NCBI RefSeq assembly: GCF_035222485.1
Contig: NC_085921.1
Location: 4,278,001 to 4,342,000, forward strand
Length of the DNA stretch: 64,000 bases
Origin: Podospora pseudoanserina
Taxonomy: Eukaryota; Ascomycota; Sordariomycetes; Sordariales; Podosporaceae
Direction of reading: 5' to 3'
In this document: positions 41,649-52,605 of the stretch, one piece after another
How positions within the stretch are numbered: the first letter of the stretch is position 1
Layout of the letters: each line of letters begins with the position of its first letter
The notes under the pieces: generated by a model
The model's database searches: none
What the model was told of the DNA's origin: nothing
What the model saw: only the letters and a program-made list of their open reading frames with translations
Position numbers and translations under genes: made by a program

Positions 41649-42381
41649 ATGAACTTCCCAGGCGGCGGTGCGGGCGGGTTCCCCGGCGCAGGTGGTTTCC
41701 CCTCGGCGGGAGGATCAGGGTCGTCAGCGACACCACCAATGCCCATGCCCCAGGGTGATCCAAACGTGAAGATGGCAGGCACCTCCTCCTAACCGTACTC
41801 TTCTCCGCACACCTTGTAGCTAACCCCATCTCCCACAGCTCCAAAATCTCATGGAATCCTGCTACGCCAAAACCGTCATGTCCGGCGGCGCAGGTTTCGC
41901 CCTTGGCGGTGTATTCGGCATGTTCATGGCCTCCGTACGTTCCCCCGTCTCCCACTCTCCCCAATTCTCTCACTAATCCACCATTCTCCCATGATAGATG
42001 GCCTACGACACCCCCTACCACTCCCCACAAACCGGCACCCCCGGCCAGCCCGCAATCCCAGGCATAAAACCCCCCGTCGACATCTCCACCCTCCCCCTCC
42101 GCAAGCAGCTCGCCCACGGCTTCAAAGACATGGGCGCCCGGTCCTGGTCCACCGCCAAAAACTTTGGCCAAGTAGGCGCCCTCTTCAGCGGCATCGAGTG
42201 CGGCATTGAAGGGTTAAGAGCAAAGAATGACTTGGCCAACGGTGTAGCGGCGGGTTGTCTGACGGGGGGTATTCTTGCCAGGAATGGGGGACCCCAGGCG
42301 GCCGCGATTGGGTGTGCGGGTTTTGCGGCTTTCAGTGCCGCGATTGATGCTTGGATGAGGATGCCCAAGGATGAGGACTGA
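41649..42381 (+). CDS. tim22: Mitochondrial inner-membrane translocase subunit Tim22
   Basis: Exons 41649-41774, 41839-41934 and 41998-42381 give 201 residues. The N terminus is a Gly/Pro-rich low-complexity segment. The family core follows: [40 protein letters not shown], then [20 protein letters not shown] and [20 protein letters not shown], with four hydrophobic segments. Tim22 forms the carrier-protein insertion channel of the inner membrane. The first intron seems to use a GC donor (ATG/GCAGGC, 41775-41838), giving the expected [17 protein letters not shown] alternative at 41766 (GTGAAG) would delete VKM. The acceptor has a good branch (GCTAACCCC). It converges with the GH16 gene. Confidence 0.94.
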
Positions 42382-43072
42382 TTGGTTCTATCTGGGTATG
42401 TAGAGGCTGTGGTGGATAATGGAAGGTATGTGCTGGAAGAGGAATGTAAGAAAAAAGAAGAGGGAGGCTGTATTATATGGATGGAGAGGGGGGTCTGTGT
42501 TTGTAATAGTTCATGTCTCATGGCATTGGCGTTGGCGGTTTGGCTTTGTTTCTCATGGGAGGCTGTTGTCATGGCTTCTGGTTTTTGGATCTAGAGAGGG
42601 GCAAAAAAGGGGCGCGGGAGGCTGTATAGACATGTTGGGCTGGCTGGGCTGGGGTTTGTCGAAGAAAAGCGATATACCATGTCTGTGGTCACTTCGAGCA
42701 GGAATCTAGGCAGGAGGACGAAAACACTCCACTTGGTTTTCATTTTTGTCTGCATATATATGCAAATTATGAGGCGTGGAGAATGTTGACTACGAATTGA
42801 CCGGCACTTATGACTACGCCTTTGTTACCAGCAGAAAAGGGGTCCTTATCCATGACAGTCTTCAGAGGCATTGCCCTCTATCATTCCGTCCAAAATGATC
42901 TCGCACCAAGGCACGTAAAAATATCTAAAATATCCTAGGTAAATAAACCTAACCAAATTCCCGTCCCTGAGCATACCAGAACCATCATGAGTATCACATT
43001 ATCATTTCCTTGCTTCCATCATTACTCCTCCCTAACCTGCTCCCGCATTTCCTCCTTCAAATCGACGCCAGA
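42382..43072. other. Intergenic, convergent 3' regions
   Basis: This is the 3' flank of TIM22 (+) and GH16 (-). It contains an AT-rich patch (TGCATATATATGCAAAT near 42750). No gene is supported. Confidence 0.5.
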
Positions 43073-44389
43073 TTACCTAGCCTCCCACACCTGCCACGAT
43101 CCAAACTCCCAGAATGCATCCGCAAAAGCCTGCGGGTTGTGGGCGATGAAATCCGTGCAGGTCATACCATCACGAGCTGTGGTTTCATCTAGTGAGCTTC
43201 ATTGTCTTGGAAAAAGAGAGCTTCTTCTTGACTTACCGCAGCCGCTCCCGTTCCAGATGTCCTCCGTGATGAAGTCACCGCAGATATTGATATTGACAAT
43301 CAAGCTCTGGTTCCTAAAGTGCTGCTCCATGTCGCACCTCGTGTTGGGAAAGTCCGCCAAAGGCAGTCCCCAGCTGCTGGGGTCCGGCTTTGCTGTCACG
43401 CCCCGACCGCCTTGTCCAAGAGCAGCAACATCGAGGTTGATGTCAGTGGGGATGTCGCTTCTGGGCCAGATCCAACTCCGGATCCCCTCCTGTCTCCATT
43501 CCAACGCTACCACACCTCCTCCGGCGGCATTGAACTCGGGCCCAAATGTGTTCTTGGGGCCTTTGACTGTGCAACCTTCGTTGTGGTTGGTTTCATTCCA
43601 GCAGTCCTCTGCCCCGATGGTGCCGGTCAGTTCTCTGCGGACGCGCTTCACGTTGCAGCCCTCTGTGGTGTGAAGCGCAACAAGATTGCCGTCTGTGCCC
43701 TGGTTTACCGACTCCATGATGTCAACCTCTCCGTTGGCCGGCCAGGCGCCAGGCGACGGATCGGTGAGCCAAAGGGCAGGCCAGGTACCGCATCCCACGG
43801 GGGTGTGCTTGACGTCAAAGATGAAAAGACCAGATTCGTACTGGCGGTTGGATTCCAGACGGACGGAGTGTCTCCCAGTGGTGGCATTGTCACGAGAAGT
43901 GTCGACCCGGATGTTGATGGTGTCTTGGTTGGCGGTGGTGAGGTTGTAGAGATCGGCATCCCCAGGCGAGACGTAGTGTACGAAACCATGGGCTGGTGAT
44001 GTTGTCAGTATAGAGCTCTTCAAACAAGACTCTCAGCAGCTAAAACTTACAAGGATCGTAAGTGTTGAAATAGGTGAACTTTTCAAAAAAGTTTGATGGC
44101 AGGTCTATTACTCGGTCAGTAACCCGCCCTAAATAGGCAATCCCGAGCCCAAGCACAACTCACATGTCTCTACCAACTGGTAGTCCAACTTGGTATAATT
44201 CGGATGCGCATCAATGAAGGGCAACTCGTCGCTCCTATCGTTGTTGTTATTCCTCGTCGCATTCACTCCCACCACAGTTGCCACCACAACAATGACAATG
44301 ATGATAATCACTGTCGCAAAGATCAGCCACGCCCTTCTCGTCCACGTCCTCGGGCTCCAAAAGGAGGGTTCCTTCTCGCCGTATGACAT
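43073..44389 (-). CDS. GH16 endo-1,3(4)-beta-glucanase, type II membrane-anchored
   Basis: Exons 44389-44164, 44104-44051, 43992-43237 and 43188-43073 give 383 residues. The N terminus has a cytosolic stretch (MSYGEKEPSFWSPRTWTRRA) and one strong membrane helix (WLIFATVIIIIVIVVVATVV), so the catalytic domain faces outward or into the secretory lumen. The GH16 active-site motif NGEVDIMESVNQG supplies nucleophile E, assisting D and acid/base E (~181-186). Substrate-cleft residues such as TWPALWLTDP and VALHTTEGC match the fungal mixed-linkage/laminarinase subfamily acting on cell-wall beta-glucans. The last exon (ETTARDGMTCTDFIAHNPQA...) restores the Cys-containing C terminus. The 48-nt final intron (GTAAGT, CACTAG) is among the shortest in the window. 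No GPI signal is present. Confidence 0.93.
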
Positions 44390-45936
44390 CTTCTCAAATC
44401 TTCCTCAATACCTCCGAAGTGCATCAAACAATCGAAACCAAAAGAGACCGGCTATGACTCCCAACTACCCAAAAGTGGAGTCTTGTGTGTTGGTATTCTG
44501 TCCAAAAGAAAGACAAACACCTGTCGAAGTTTGATGATGCAATTCACTTCTTTGCCTGACGTTGAAACTCCCCACACAGAGAAAAAAACACGAGAAAGAA
44601 GGCGTCGTCAACAGATCGACAGGGGGGAAGCAACGACAAGAGTTCTTATACCATAGGTAAGGTCTCTACCTCACCCACCCCCTCCAAACCCCGTATTCCG
44701 TATTCCGCTCCTTCCCCCCATGAATTAAACCACAGAAATCATCATGCCAGGAACGAATCCCTCCCATCATCACCTCCGAATCCGTATCCATCGTCCGCGG
44801 TCCCCACCCACACCATACCAAGGACACACGTTCCCAACAGGTTAGTGAACCATATTCAGTTTTGGGCAAGCACCTCCCATGCTCGCTGATACTGCTAACC
44901 ACAGACGGCCGAACCGCCCAAGTGACGAAAAGTCCCCAAGTTGAGTGGGTGAGCAAACGCAAAGCACAAGATCCTTACATTGAAGCATTAGGGTGCCATT
45001 TTACCACGAAACTTGACTGCCAACAACATCTGGCTGCGCCACAACGGTCTTTTTTCTTTGGCAGAAAAGTGATTTATTGCCGTGTATCCGTTCTTTCCAT
45101 AAGTTATCATATGGTAGCGGTTAATCAACAATGCAGAAAGAGCAATAGGCCTCCGTCCGTGGGATCGGCCGAGTATATGACGGGAATTTACTGATTAGCA
45201 GAGCTGCACAACCACCAAACCAGCAACAACAAGCTTTTTTTGCTACCCAGCCTTCGATTACCCATCTAGACAGTGACGAGCCTTCGGAAAACACTACATT
45301 TATTTCCAATGGCATGAGATATCGGGTTTAAGTACGCGACATAAACCCGCCCCTCTGCTTCACATGACCAACCACACGACAAGGTAAACCGCTATCAAAT
45401 CACACATGTCAAGTCCAAGCAGTCAGCCTTCCCCCAACGTCACACAACAAAGCTTACCTTACCTACCTTATGCTTATTATCCCCTCTCCTACCCCCACAA
45501 GGGCCTTGCCATAAAGGCCCGATGACAACACACATATAAGGACCTCCCAAACCGTTACACCAAAACGGTTGTGAGAAATACCCCAGGCACCGACATAGTT
45601 GTAGAGGGCATCAGGGTTACACAGCAGATAAAAGCCCGTATCTTCTATCCACCTTTCCTATAGAATGATGATATCTATGTTGCTGTATAACCACGTGTAA
45701 ATATCTCGCCAACGACACTGCCCTAGAAATATATGTCCGGACTACAGCTGTTACATCGTCAAGACCCTTGCAGCAAAGCCAAGACCACGACTCTGATAAC
45801 CCCCAATCTCAACACTCTCACCAGAGCCTCATTCTTGTAACACAAAACAACGACAGTGACCGCGTACAAGAATCATATCCGCTCAATTTACATCCTGCCT
45901 ACCCCCGCCCCACCTATCAATTCAATCTCAACGCGC
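44390..45936. other. Intergenic, 1.5 kb
   Basis: The stretch contains the GH16 promoter and the 3' flank of PRP45, both minus-strand genes. A 7-bp inverted repeat AACCGTT/AACGGTT with a 7-nt loop lies at 45550-45570. No gene is supported. Confidence 0.5.
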
Positions 45937-47754
45937 TCAGTCATCCTCCTCCTCAACCCTAGTCCTCTTACTCCTCCTATCCCCCTCCTCCTGCTGCAAT
46001 CCATACCCCCTCTTCCCCGATCCCGCCGCCGCCGCAGCAGCAGCAGTCTCCTGCTGCACCTCAGACAAAAACTTGTCAACATTAAACGGATCACTAGTAT
46101 CCTTCTCAAACTGCACCGGCCCCTCCCTCGGCTCATTGTCCTCCGTCCCCTTGAACTTTCCCCTCCCCAGCGCCTCCCCAAACCTATTCCCTTTGCTTAT
46201 CCTGTCCATCGCCCTATCCCCAGCCCCCTCATCATCATCATCCTGATTAACCCTTGGTCTATAAATCGAATTAACCGCATCCTGCGCCGCAAAAAGCGGC
46301 TTGTCATACGGGTTATCCTCATTGAACCCACTGCTAAACCCGCTCGACTGGTTGAAAAGCCGCGAGTCGTACATCCCCTCCTTGGACTGCGTCGGCTTGG
46401 CCAGACCGAGAGCAATCTTTTCCGAAATGTCGCGGTCCATCTCGCGGGCCATGACCTGAGCCCTCCTCTCGGCACCCATGCGTGACTGCCTGAGCTTCCG
46501 CTCTTCCTCCTTGAGCCTCTCCTTCCGAGCCTCCCTCCTCGCACGCTCAGAGCTGTCGCTTTCCGAGCCGGAATAGTCAGAGCCGCTGTAAGACCGGGAC
46601 CTAGACCGAGATCGGGAGCGAGATGACCGTCTCCTGCTGCCACCCCCCGCCCTGTCGGCGCGGGCCTGTTGTGCCAACTGACGAAGATTCTCCTCCTTTT
46701 GCAACCGCTCCTTCTCCGCTAGCCTCTGCTGCATCATGGCGCGCTGCCGTACCTCTTCTCTGGCGTGTCTATCAGCCACGAAGAGGGCTTCGGAAAATTG
46801 AGCAAACTTGTCATTGATCTGGACATCCTGGAGGTTGCGACCATCGGCGGCCAACCTCTTGTCAAGAGGAACAGTGAAACCCTTCGAGTTCTTCCAGAGC
46901 GAAACAGGGGGGGGGATACGCCACGCCTCTTGGTCCTCAGCCGTCAGTTTCCTCGGTGGCGAATGCATAACCGGCGGCGGCGGCGTCGGTGGTCCCCTCG
47001 GGATCTTCTTGTGCTTGAACTTGGGCGGCTCCATCGGATCCGCCTGCCTCTCCACCACCTTGATGATCCTCTCCTGCTTCTTGGAACTATCCCCCATCTG
47101 CGACGACGGCGTGTACTTGACAAACGTCGGGTCCCTCCTCCCATTGACGTTCACATTCTTGGGCTTTTGCGCCGCAACCGCACCGCTGACCAGCTTGGCG
47201 AGGGCATTCTTCGTCCTTTCGGCCGTCTCTTGTACCGTCTCCTGGCTAGGTCTCGAGAGGTCCAACTCGCCCGCCTCGGCACGCTGTCGTAGTGGAATCA
47301 GGTCCTTGAACGAAGTGTGAATGATGCGGTCTTTGCTGTGCCCTTGGCGCGCGATGGCGGAGTAATCGACCTTGCCCTCGCTGTTGACTTGCACCACGAG
47401 CGCATTGGAAGTTGACGCGCCATCGCCTTTGCCCCAGGGGTATTGCGCGACGGGGATTTCAGGAAACGCGCCGCCATCGCCGAAATCCTCGGGCGCGCGA
47501 GGACGCCAACCTGCTCGGTTTCCATATGGGGGTGGTCCTGTTCTCTGTGGAGGAGAACAGCTGTTAGTAACCGGAATGGGTACAACATCCAATGCAATGT
47601 CGAGTTGGCTGACCTTTAGGACGAGCTGTGTGCTGTCGATTTCGTTGGCACCGACGATCCGAGGGCCGCGCTGCTGTGCCCGTAACTCTTCATCTTCGCC
47701 TGTATATTTTGGTTTTGGAAGGGCCTGAGTGAGGCCAGATGCTATCGTAACCAT
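45937..47754 (-). CDS. prp45: Spliceosome factor Prp45 (SNW/SKIP family)
   Basis: Exons 47754-47614 and 47544-45937 give 582 residues; the 69-nt intron (GTCAGC donor, TACTAAC branch, CACAG acceptor) is open in frame. The SKIP domain includes PPPYGNRAGWRPRAPEDFGD, IPVAQYPWG, SSQMGDSSKKQERIIKVVER and KFKHKKIPRGPPTPPPPV. The normally invariant SNW signature reads SLW here (RIPPPVSLWKNSKGF), followed by the expected PLDKRLAADGRNLQDVQIND. After it come a helical region, an Arg/Ser insertion (SRRRSSRSRSRSRS) and the C-terminal DPFNVDKFLSEV block. Prp45 is a nuclear component of the activated spliceosome (NTC-related). Confidence 0.95.
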   Translation of the reverse strand: MVTIASGLTQALPKPKYTGEDEELRAQQRGPRIVGANEIDSTQLVLKVSQLDIALDVVPIPVTNSCSPPQRTGPPPYGNRAGWRPRAPEDFGDGGAFPEIPVAQYPWGKGDGASTSNALVVQVNSEGKVDYSAIARQGHSKDRIIHTSFKDLIPLRQRAEAGELDLSRPSQETVQETAERTKNALAKLVSGAVAAQKPKNVNVNGRRDPTFVKYTPSSQMGDSSKKQERIIKVVERQADPMEPPKFKHKKIPRGPPTPPPPVMHSPPRKLTAEDQEAWRIPPPVSLWKNSKGFTVPLDKRLAADGRNLQDVQINDKFAQFSEALFVADRHAREEVRQRAMMQQRLAEKERLQKEENLRQLAQQARADRAGGGSRRRSSRSRSRSRSRSYSGSDYSGSESDSSERARREARKERLKEEERKLRQSRMGAERRAQVMAREMDRDISEKIALGLAKPTQSKEGMYDSRLFNQSSGFSSGFNEDNPYDKPLFAAQDAVNSIYRPRVNQDDDDEGAGDRAMDRISKGNRFGEALGRGKFKGTEDNEPREGPVQFEKDTSDPFNVDKFLSEVQQETAAAAAAAGSGKRGYGLQQEEGDRRSKRTRVEEEDD

Positions 47755-48306
47755 TGTTGTTTATTTTGGAGTTGTTCGCAGTACGGGTTGTCGCGATACT
47801 GAGGTTTGACGGAGTGGAGATTCTGGTCTTAAATCTTGAAAAGTTCCAGGTGCTGTTGCAGCGAGGACAGAGAGGACGCAGAAGACGGACAGTGGCTGGA
47901 ACAGTGCAGCAGGCTGCAGAGGCTTATCGTATTTTTCTTATCGGGTCTTGGCACTAACAGTGGCCCGCGCTTCCAATCCATCCACAGTGTTCAAGATGAG
48001 CTGCAAGGTCAACCTGACCTCGGTAACAATATCAAGGAAACAAGTTCAAAGGTTGAGTCTTGAAATTACAATCATCACACGTTTCCCGTATTCTACCAGA
48101 CACTATAACCCAGAACATGCGATATCACGCCGAAAAGAGACAAACAAGGACAACCAAATATAAATAACCCACCCCTTCACAAGACCCATGAACCACCCCT
48201 ATGATACATAATCCTCATAGCAAGACATGCCCAATTTGTCAAGTTATACGCCCGGTCCAGACCAAACACGCTTTTATTTTCGCATTCCAATAAAAGACAA
48301 CACCCC
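47755..48306. other. Intergenic, PRP45 promoter and p24 3' flank
   Basis: 552 bases between two minus-strand genes. Nothing beyond promoter and 3' UTR expectations is visible. Confidence 0.5.
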
Positions 48307-49078
48307 TCATACGTAGCCCTTCCGCGCACCCTGGAAGAAGAAGCGGACAATAAACACCTGCAGAGCTCCCATGGCCATAATCATCAGAATCTGGACGATG
48401 CTGAAGTTGACTATTCTTTGTTCTGTGCTGCGGACGGTGCTGAAGTTGCGGTTCTCACGGGTGCGGAAGTATTTCTGGTTGCGGGTGATGGTGGACAGCT
48501 GGCCCGAGAGCTTGAACAGGGACTCCTCGAGGGCTGATGTTTGTTCCGGTGACGAGCCCTGCTTCGAGGGAATGGTAACGCGCGCTTCGTTCTCGACCTA
48601 AAGTGCAAAGAGTAGATGTCAGTATATGCACTGCGGTTTGCAGGTGAAGGGCCAGGGGTATGGCTTACAGCAATCTCAAAGTCGACAAACTTCTCGGTGT
48701 ATGTGCTCATCTCGTTATTGAAACAGAACGAGTATTCGCCAACCTCCCTGGCGGTGAAGACAAAGTCTCCCTGCCTCTCCTTCTGGCCATCCATAATGTA
48801 CTTCCCATTGGGACCCGTCACTTCATAATCGATATCGAAGGAACCACCGGATTGCACCTATAGAACCGTGTGAGTATCACCGCCAGAGAGTAAGTAGTCC
48901 AGAGTCCAACGATAGGTGCGCATACGGCAAAGTAAAAGGCAATCTTCTCGTCCTTGTTCTGTGTTGCTGTGTAGAAGCACGCCCTCTCGTTCGCATGAAC
49001 CTTGTAGGTCAGGGCTGTGGCGGCGACCTGGCTGGCCAGCAGGCCCAAGAGACCGCACGAAAGTAATGGCAGCTGCAT
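48307..49078 (-). CDS. p24-family cargo receptor (emp24/gp25L, Erp type)
   Basis: Exons 49078-48926, 48857-48669 and 48597-48307 give 210 residues. A signal peptide (MQLPLLSCGLLGLLASQVAA) is followed by a GOLD domain with the two Cys of the family (ERACFYT, EYSFCFNNEMS). Next come a coiled coil (ESLFKLSGQLSTITRNQKYF), the membrane-proximal RTRENRNFSTVRSTEQR motif and one C-terminal membrane span (SIVQILMIMAMGALQVFIV). The short cytosolic tail RFFFQGARKGYV contains an FF motif for COPII. p24 proteins cycle between ER and Golgi as cargo receptors. The ending resembles the Erp3-like fungal subgroup, but I do not assign the paralogue. Confidence 0.93.
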
Positions 49079-49683
49079 GGTGAGCCGGCTGTGTGTTTCG
49101 AAAAGAAGTGTCGTCGAGATGCTGCTGCTGGTATCGCAACGCTTCGGCTCGGCTTCAGGACAAGTCTCAATCGCGCGCGCCGGACCCTGCCACTCAGAGC
49201 CAACACCTCAGCCAATTGCCAAAGCGCTGAGCTGGACACTTTTGGCCGGAACAACCAAGTTCCTGGCCCGCTCCCATCCAGGGGCAGGGCGGCAGGGGGC
49301 CCATGCAAACCTGGCCCAAGCTCTATCCTGGTTCTTGGCCAACCATCGGGGTTTGTTCCGCCCAGTGACATCAGCGGAATTAGTTGCGTCAAGAGCCTGA
49401 AGCTGGTGCACGCGCGGTGAGGCCTGTTTCTTCAGAGCCCGAATTTACACATATTCTTCCTTCTCATATTTACCTAGACCAAGTGACTGTTTGTTGAGTT
49501 CTTCTTGCTGGTAAACCGTTTGTTGTGGCCGGCCTTGCAATTTCAGTTCCTACCGGCCATATTTGTCGAGACCCGCCATGACCCATCAAATTTCATAGTG
49601 ACGACACAGACTGAGAAACTCATAAAAACACAATTACCAAGTCGTTATTTGAGTGAACCTCGCTACAGAGGGCATATCTCAAG
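49079..49683. promoter_or_regulatory. Divergent promoter p24 gene / PhoD-like gene
   Basis: About 605 bases between divergent start codons. Open frames over 49.0-49.4 kb on both strands lack motifs. No clear core element was found. Confidence 0.45.
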
Positions 49684-51793
49684 ATGACGATACCACAAAC
49701 GAAAGTCGCGACAGCGACATCGGTCGCTATCAGGGCACTCAGTTACTTCTTTTTACGATGGGTAAGTGGGGGCGGAGCACAGCTACGAGGATCAAGACCA
49801 TTCACTAACTACCTCTGGGATGTCTAGGCTCTTGCTCCTGTAAGTAAACGATTATGCATTGCTGATTATATGGAGCGTGTTTCTGACAGAGGGGTGATAG
49901 CCATTTCCCGCCCTTATCTTTGCGTTATTCGCTGTCTACCTGCCATCATTTGTGTCGGGATATCTGCATGAGCCAAAGCAGGAACTAGTTGATCAAGTTG
50001 ATGTCACAGTAACGGACATTCCAATCGAGGTTGAGGTTCCCGAGAATGGCAGGAGAAACCGCGGGACCGAAAAGCTGGTGGCCGAACAGCTGGCTGTTGA
50101 GGAGACCCTCACGATCGAAGACAGACCCCTGAACCCCTTAAAGACACTGCTCTCTGGTGCTCCCAACCCGCGGAGTTTGCTTCTGTCAGCTACCACGCTT
50201 CTGATCAACGCTATCTGCATCGGCATGGTCGCTGACCGTCTGTTCACCGAACGCTATCACACTGGCGATGACCTCTCTTTTGCCAGACTCGGCTTTGTCT
50301 CTGAACATGAGGCCAAGCTTCTCATTAGAGAGCCAGACCAGTCCAAGATGCCCGTCACCGTTGAAGTACACATCAAGGACCCGGTGGCGCCTTTTGACAA
50401 CCCCCTGTGGCAGAGCGCTGGTGGTATCAAGTTCACCACCAACGAAACCGACTACACCGCCGTTGTTCCCATCCCCCTCCGGAACTCCAAGATGCGCACC
50501 TACCAATGGCGCACCTCGAATAACCACACCGGAGAGTTCACCACCCCTCCTCCCGTCGGCCACGCTGAAGAGGCCACCACCGGCCCCTTCACCTTCCTCT
50601 CCACCTCCTGCATCGTCTCCCGACTCCCTTACTCACCGTTTGACCACCCCTTGGCCATCCCAGGCTTCCGCTACCTCGCCAAGGTCCTTCCCACCCTCAA
50701 CGCGCAATTCATGCTCTTCCTGGGAGATTTCATCTACGCCGATGTGCCCCGCTACTGGGGAAGTTCAAAGTCTGACTACAGGCAAAAATACCGCCAGGTC
50801 TACGCCTCGCCCGACTGGCCTTCTGTCGGTCAAAATCTCAGCTGGATTCACACCCTCGACGACCACGAAATCGCCAACGACTGGTCCGCCAACTCGACGG
50901 GCGTCTACAAGGCCGCTTTTGACCCCTTTGAGCACTACCAAGCAGCTGCCAACCCTCCCCCGGCACGCAGAGCAGGCGGCATCGCCGCTCGCAAATCGGC
51001 GACATACTACTCCTTCACCCAAGGCCCGGCGAGCTTTTTCCTGCTGGACACGAGGACGTTCCGGTCGGATAATCATCTTCCTGATACAGCCGAGCAACAA
51101 AAGACTATGCTTGGCGCTGAGCAGCTGGAGGACTTTTTGGCGTGGCTCAAGAAACCTGAGCCGAAAGGGGTGAAGTGGAAGATTGTGGCCAGCTCGGTGC
51201 CGTTTACGAAGAACTGGCCGGTTAACACTCAGGATACGTGGGGTGGGTTTTTGATGGAGAGGAGGAAGGTGCTGGAGGCGATGTGGGATGTTTCGAGGAG
51301 GGGGGTGGGGGTTGTGGTGCTTAGTGGGGATAGGCACGAGTTTGCTGCGACCAAGTTCCCGCCGCCGGTTCCCGTGCTGGTGGAGGGAGAGGGAGAGGGG
51401 GAAGTCCATGTGGAGGGGAGGGCGTGGCCGGAGGAGGCGACGGTGTGGGAGTTTTCGGCTAGTCCGTTGAGTCAGTTTTATAGTCCTGTTGGGACTTATA
51501 GGGAGAGAGATGGGGAGGATGTGATGGTCAAGTGAGTTTTTCCTTTTTTTGTTTTTCGTTTCTTGATGAGAATGTTGAGTGGCTAATGTGAGGTGGTGAG
51601 CAGGTATATTCATAAGGGAAACTCCAAGTTTGGAGCGATCACTATTGAGAATTTGGAGGGCGGTGATCAGAGCAGCTTGAAGTATAGGCTGTTTGTGGAC
51701 GGGGAGGAGGTGTGGAACACGGTGCTTCTATCGCCTAAGGGGGACCAGGCTCCGGCGAGGGGGTCGTTTTGGAGTAAGTTGATTGGTGCTTAG
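49684..51793 (+). CDS. PhoD-like metallophosphatase, membrane protein
   Basis: Exons 49684-49761, 49828-49839, 49901-51531 and 51604-51793 give 636 residues. The second exon is only 12 nt (ALAP). The N-terminal region has hydrophobic segments (PALIFALFAVYLPSF and LLLSATTLLINAICIGMVAD), so the catalytic domain is probably membrane-tethered. PhoD-type motifs are clear: FLGDFIYADVP, the HTLDDHEIANDW block, SFFLLDTRTFRS and VLSGDRHEFAATKFP, all metal ligands of the Ca/Fe-dependent PhoD phosphodiesterase/alkaline phosphatase fold. The substrate is unknown. The start gives MTIPQTKVATATSVA; the frame is open back to this ATG only through the two small introns (GTAAGT/TCTAG and GTAAGT/GATAG). Confidence 0.92.
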
Positions 51794-51889
51794 GATGGGG
51801 GTTGGTGATGATCTTGTGGAGATGAGATTATTTCCATGCGATATGATCGAAACATCTCGAGGAGGAGATCGAGAGGGGAATTTGCGGAG

Positions 51890-51968
51890 GAGGCTATCTG
51901 ATGATCTTATACACGAGAAGGGGGGTGCGGCAGAAGAGGTTATCTGTTGATGTTATACACAAGGGAGG
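51890..51968 (+). repeat. Imperfect direct repeat, two ~30-bp units
   Basis: GAGGCTATCTGATGATCTTA (51890) and GAGGTTATCTGTTGATGTTA (51936) both continue with TACAC and a G-rich run. The spacing is 46 bp. This looks like a local duplication in the 3' flank of the PhoD-like gene. Confidence 0.7.
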
Positions 51969-52131
51969 GAGGTATATGGGACTTTGGAAGGAGAAGGACG
52001 TCTGGAGTTTGGTGATTTCTACGGTGGATTAGATATCTAGATCTAGTCAATATCTTGCTTTTCTGCTTGGAACACCGACCGTCGTGAAGCAGGATAAAAG
52101 AGGGACCCTTTGTCGCCTCCAGAGCACAGCG

Positions 52132-52142
52132 AACCCTAACCC
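52132..52142 (+). promoter_or_regulatory. Telobox (AACCCTAACCC)
   Basis: This is the same 11-mer as in the RPL28 promoter, here ~465 nt upstream of the trimethyllysine dioxygenase start codon. Function is inferred only from the motif. Confidence 0.35.
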
Positions 52143-52605
52143 GCGATATGTACCTCTTTGGTGGAGAACAACGACATGCCCGACATGCCGCTCAGCAACA
52201 CCACCTAGATATAGGCCCTCCGCTTAACCGACAAAGCAACAGGTTTGAGCAACTTGAGTAAACCCTTTGTCTTGATAGTATCTCAAGAAATAACTCATCA
52301 TGGGTTCCTCACTTCGTGTCACCACCCCTACTGCCAGCAACCCTCTCTCTCCCATTCCAACTCTCATCTGCCGAGGTTCTACGAAACAGGACAGGAACGA
52401 GCGAATGATCCGATTTTCTTGGCGGAGCCGGCTCCGTCACTTGTAAACCTGCGGTTAAGCTCGGCGCTCTTGTTATAATAAGCAAGCGGACGTGGAAACA
52501 TCCAAAGTCATATGATGCTTTAAATCCCACTGTAACTGACTAACTGTCGATACGCAAATTTTTAGTTTTTCTGGGGAATTATTTTGTAACACAATTCCTC
52601 CAAAA

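Larger units (their letters stand above)
51794..52605. other. Intergenic with direct repeat and telobox
   Basis: The stretch lies between the PhoD-like gene and trimethyllysine dioxygenase, both on +. An imperfect ~30-bp direct repeat lies at 51890-51968 and a telobox at 52132-52142. No gene is supported. Confidence 0.5.

Noticed and set aside
45888-47320. Several plus-strand frames across PRP45
   Set aside because: Low-complexity shadows of the Arg/Ser and Pro-rich coding sequence on the minus strand.
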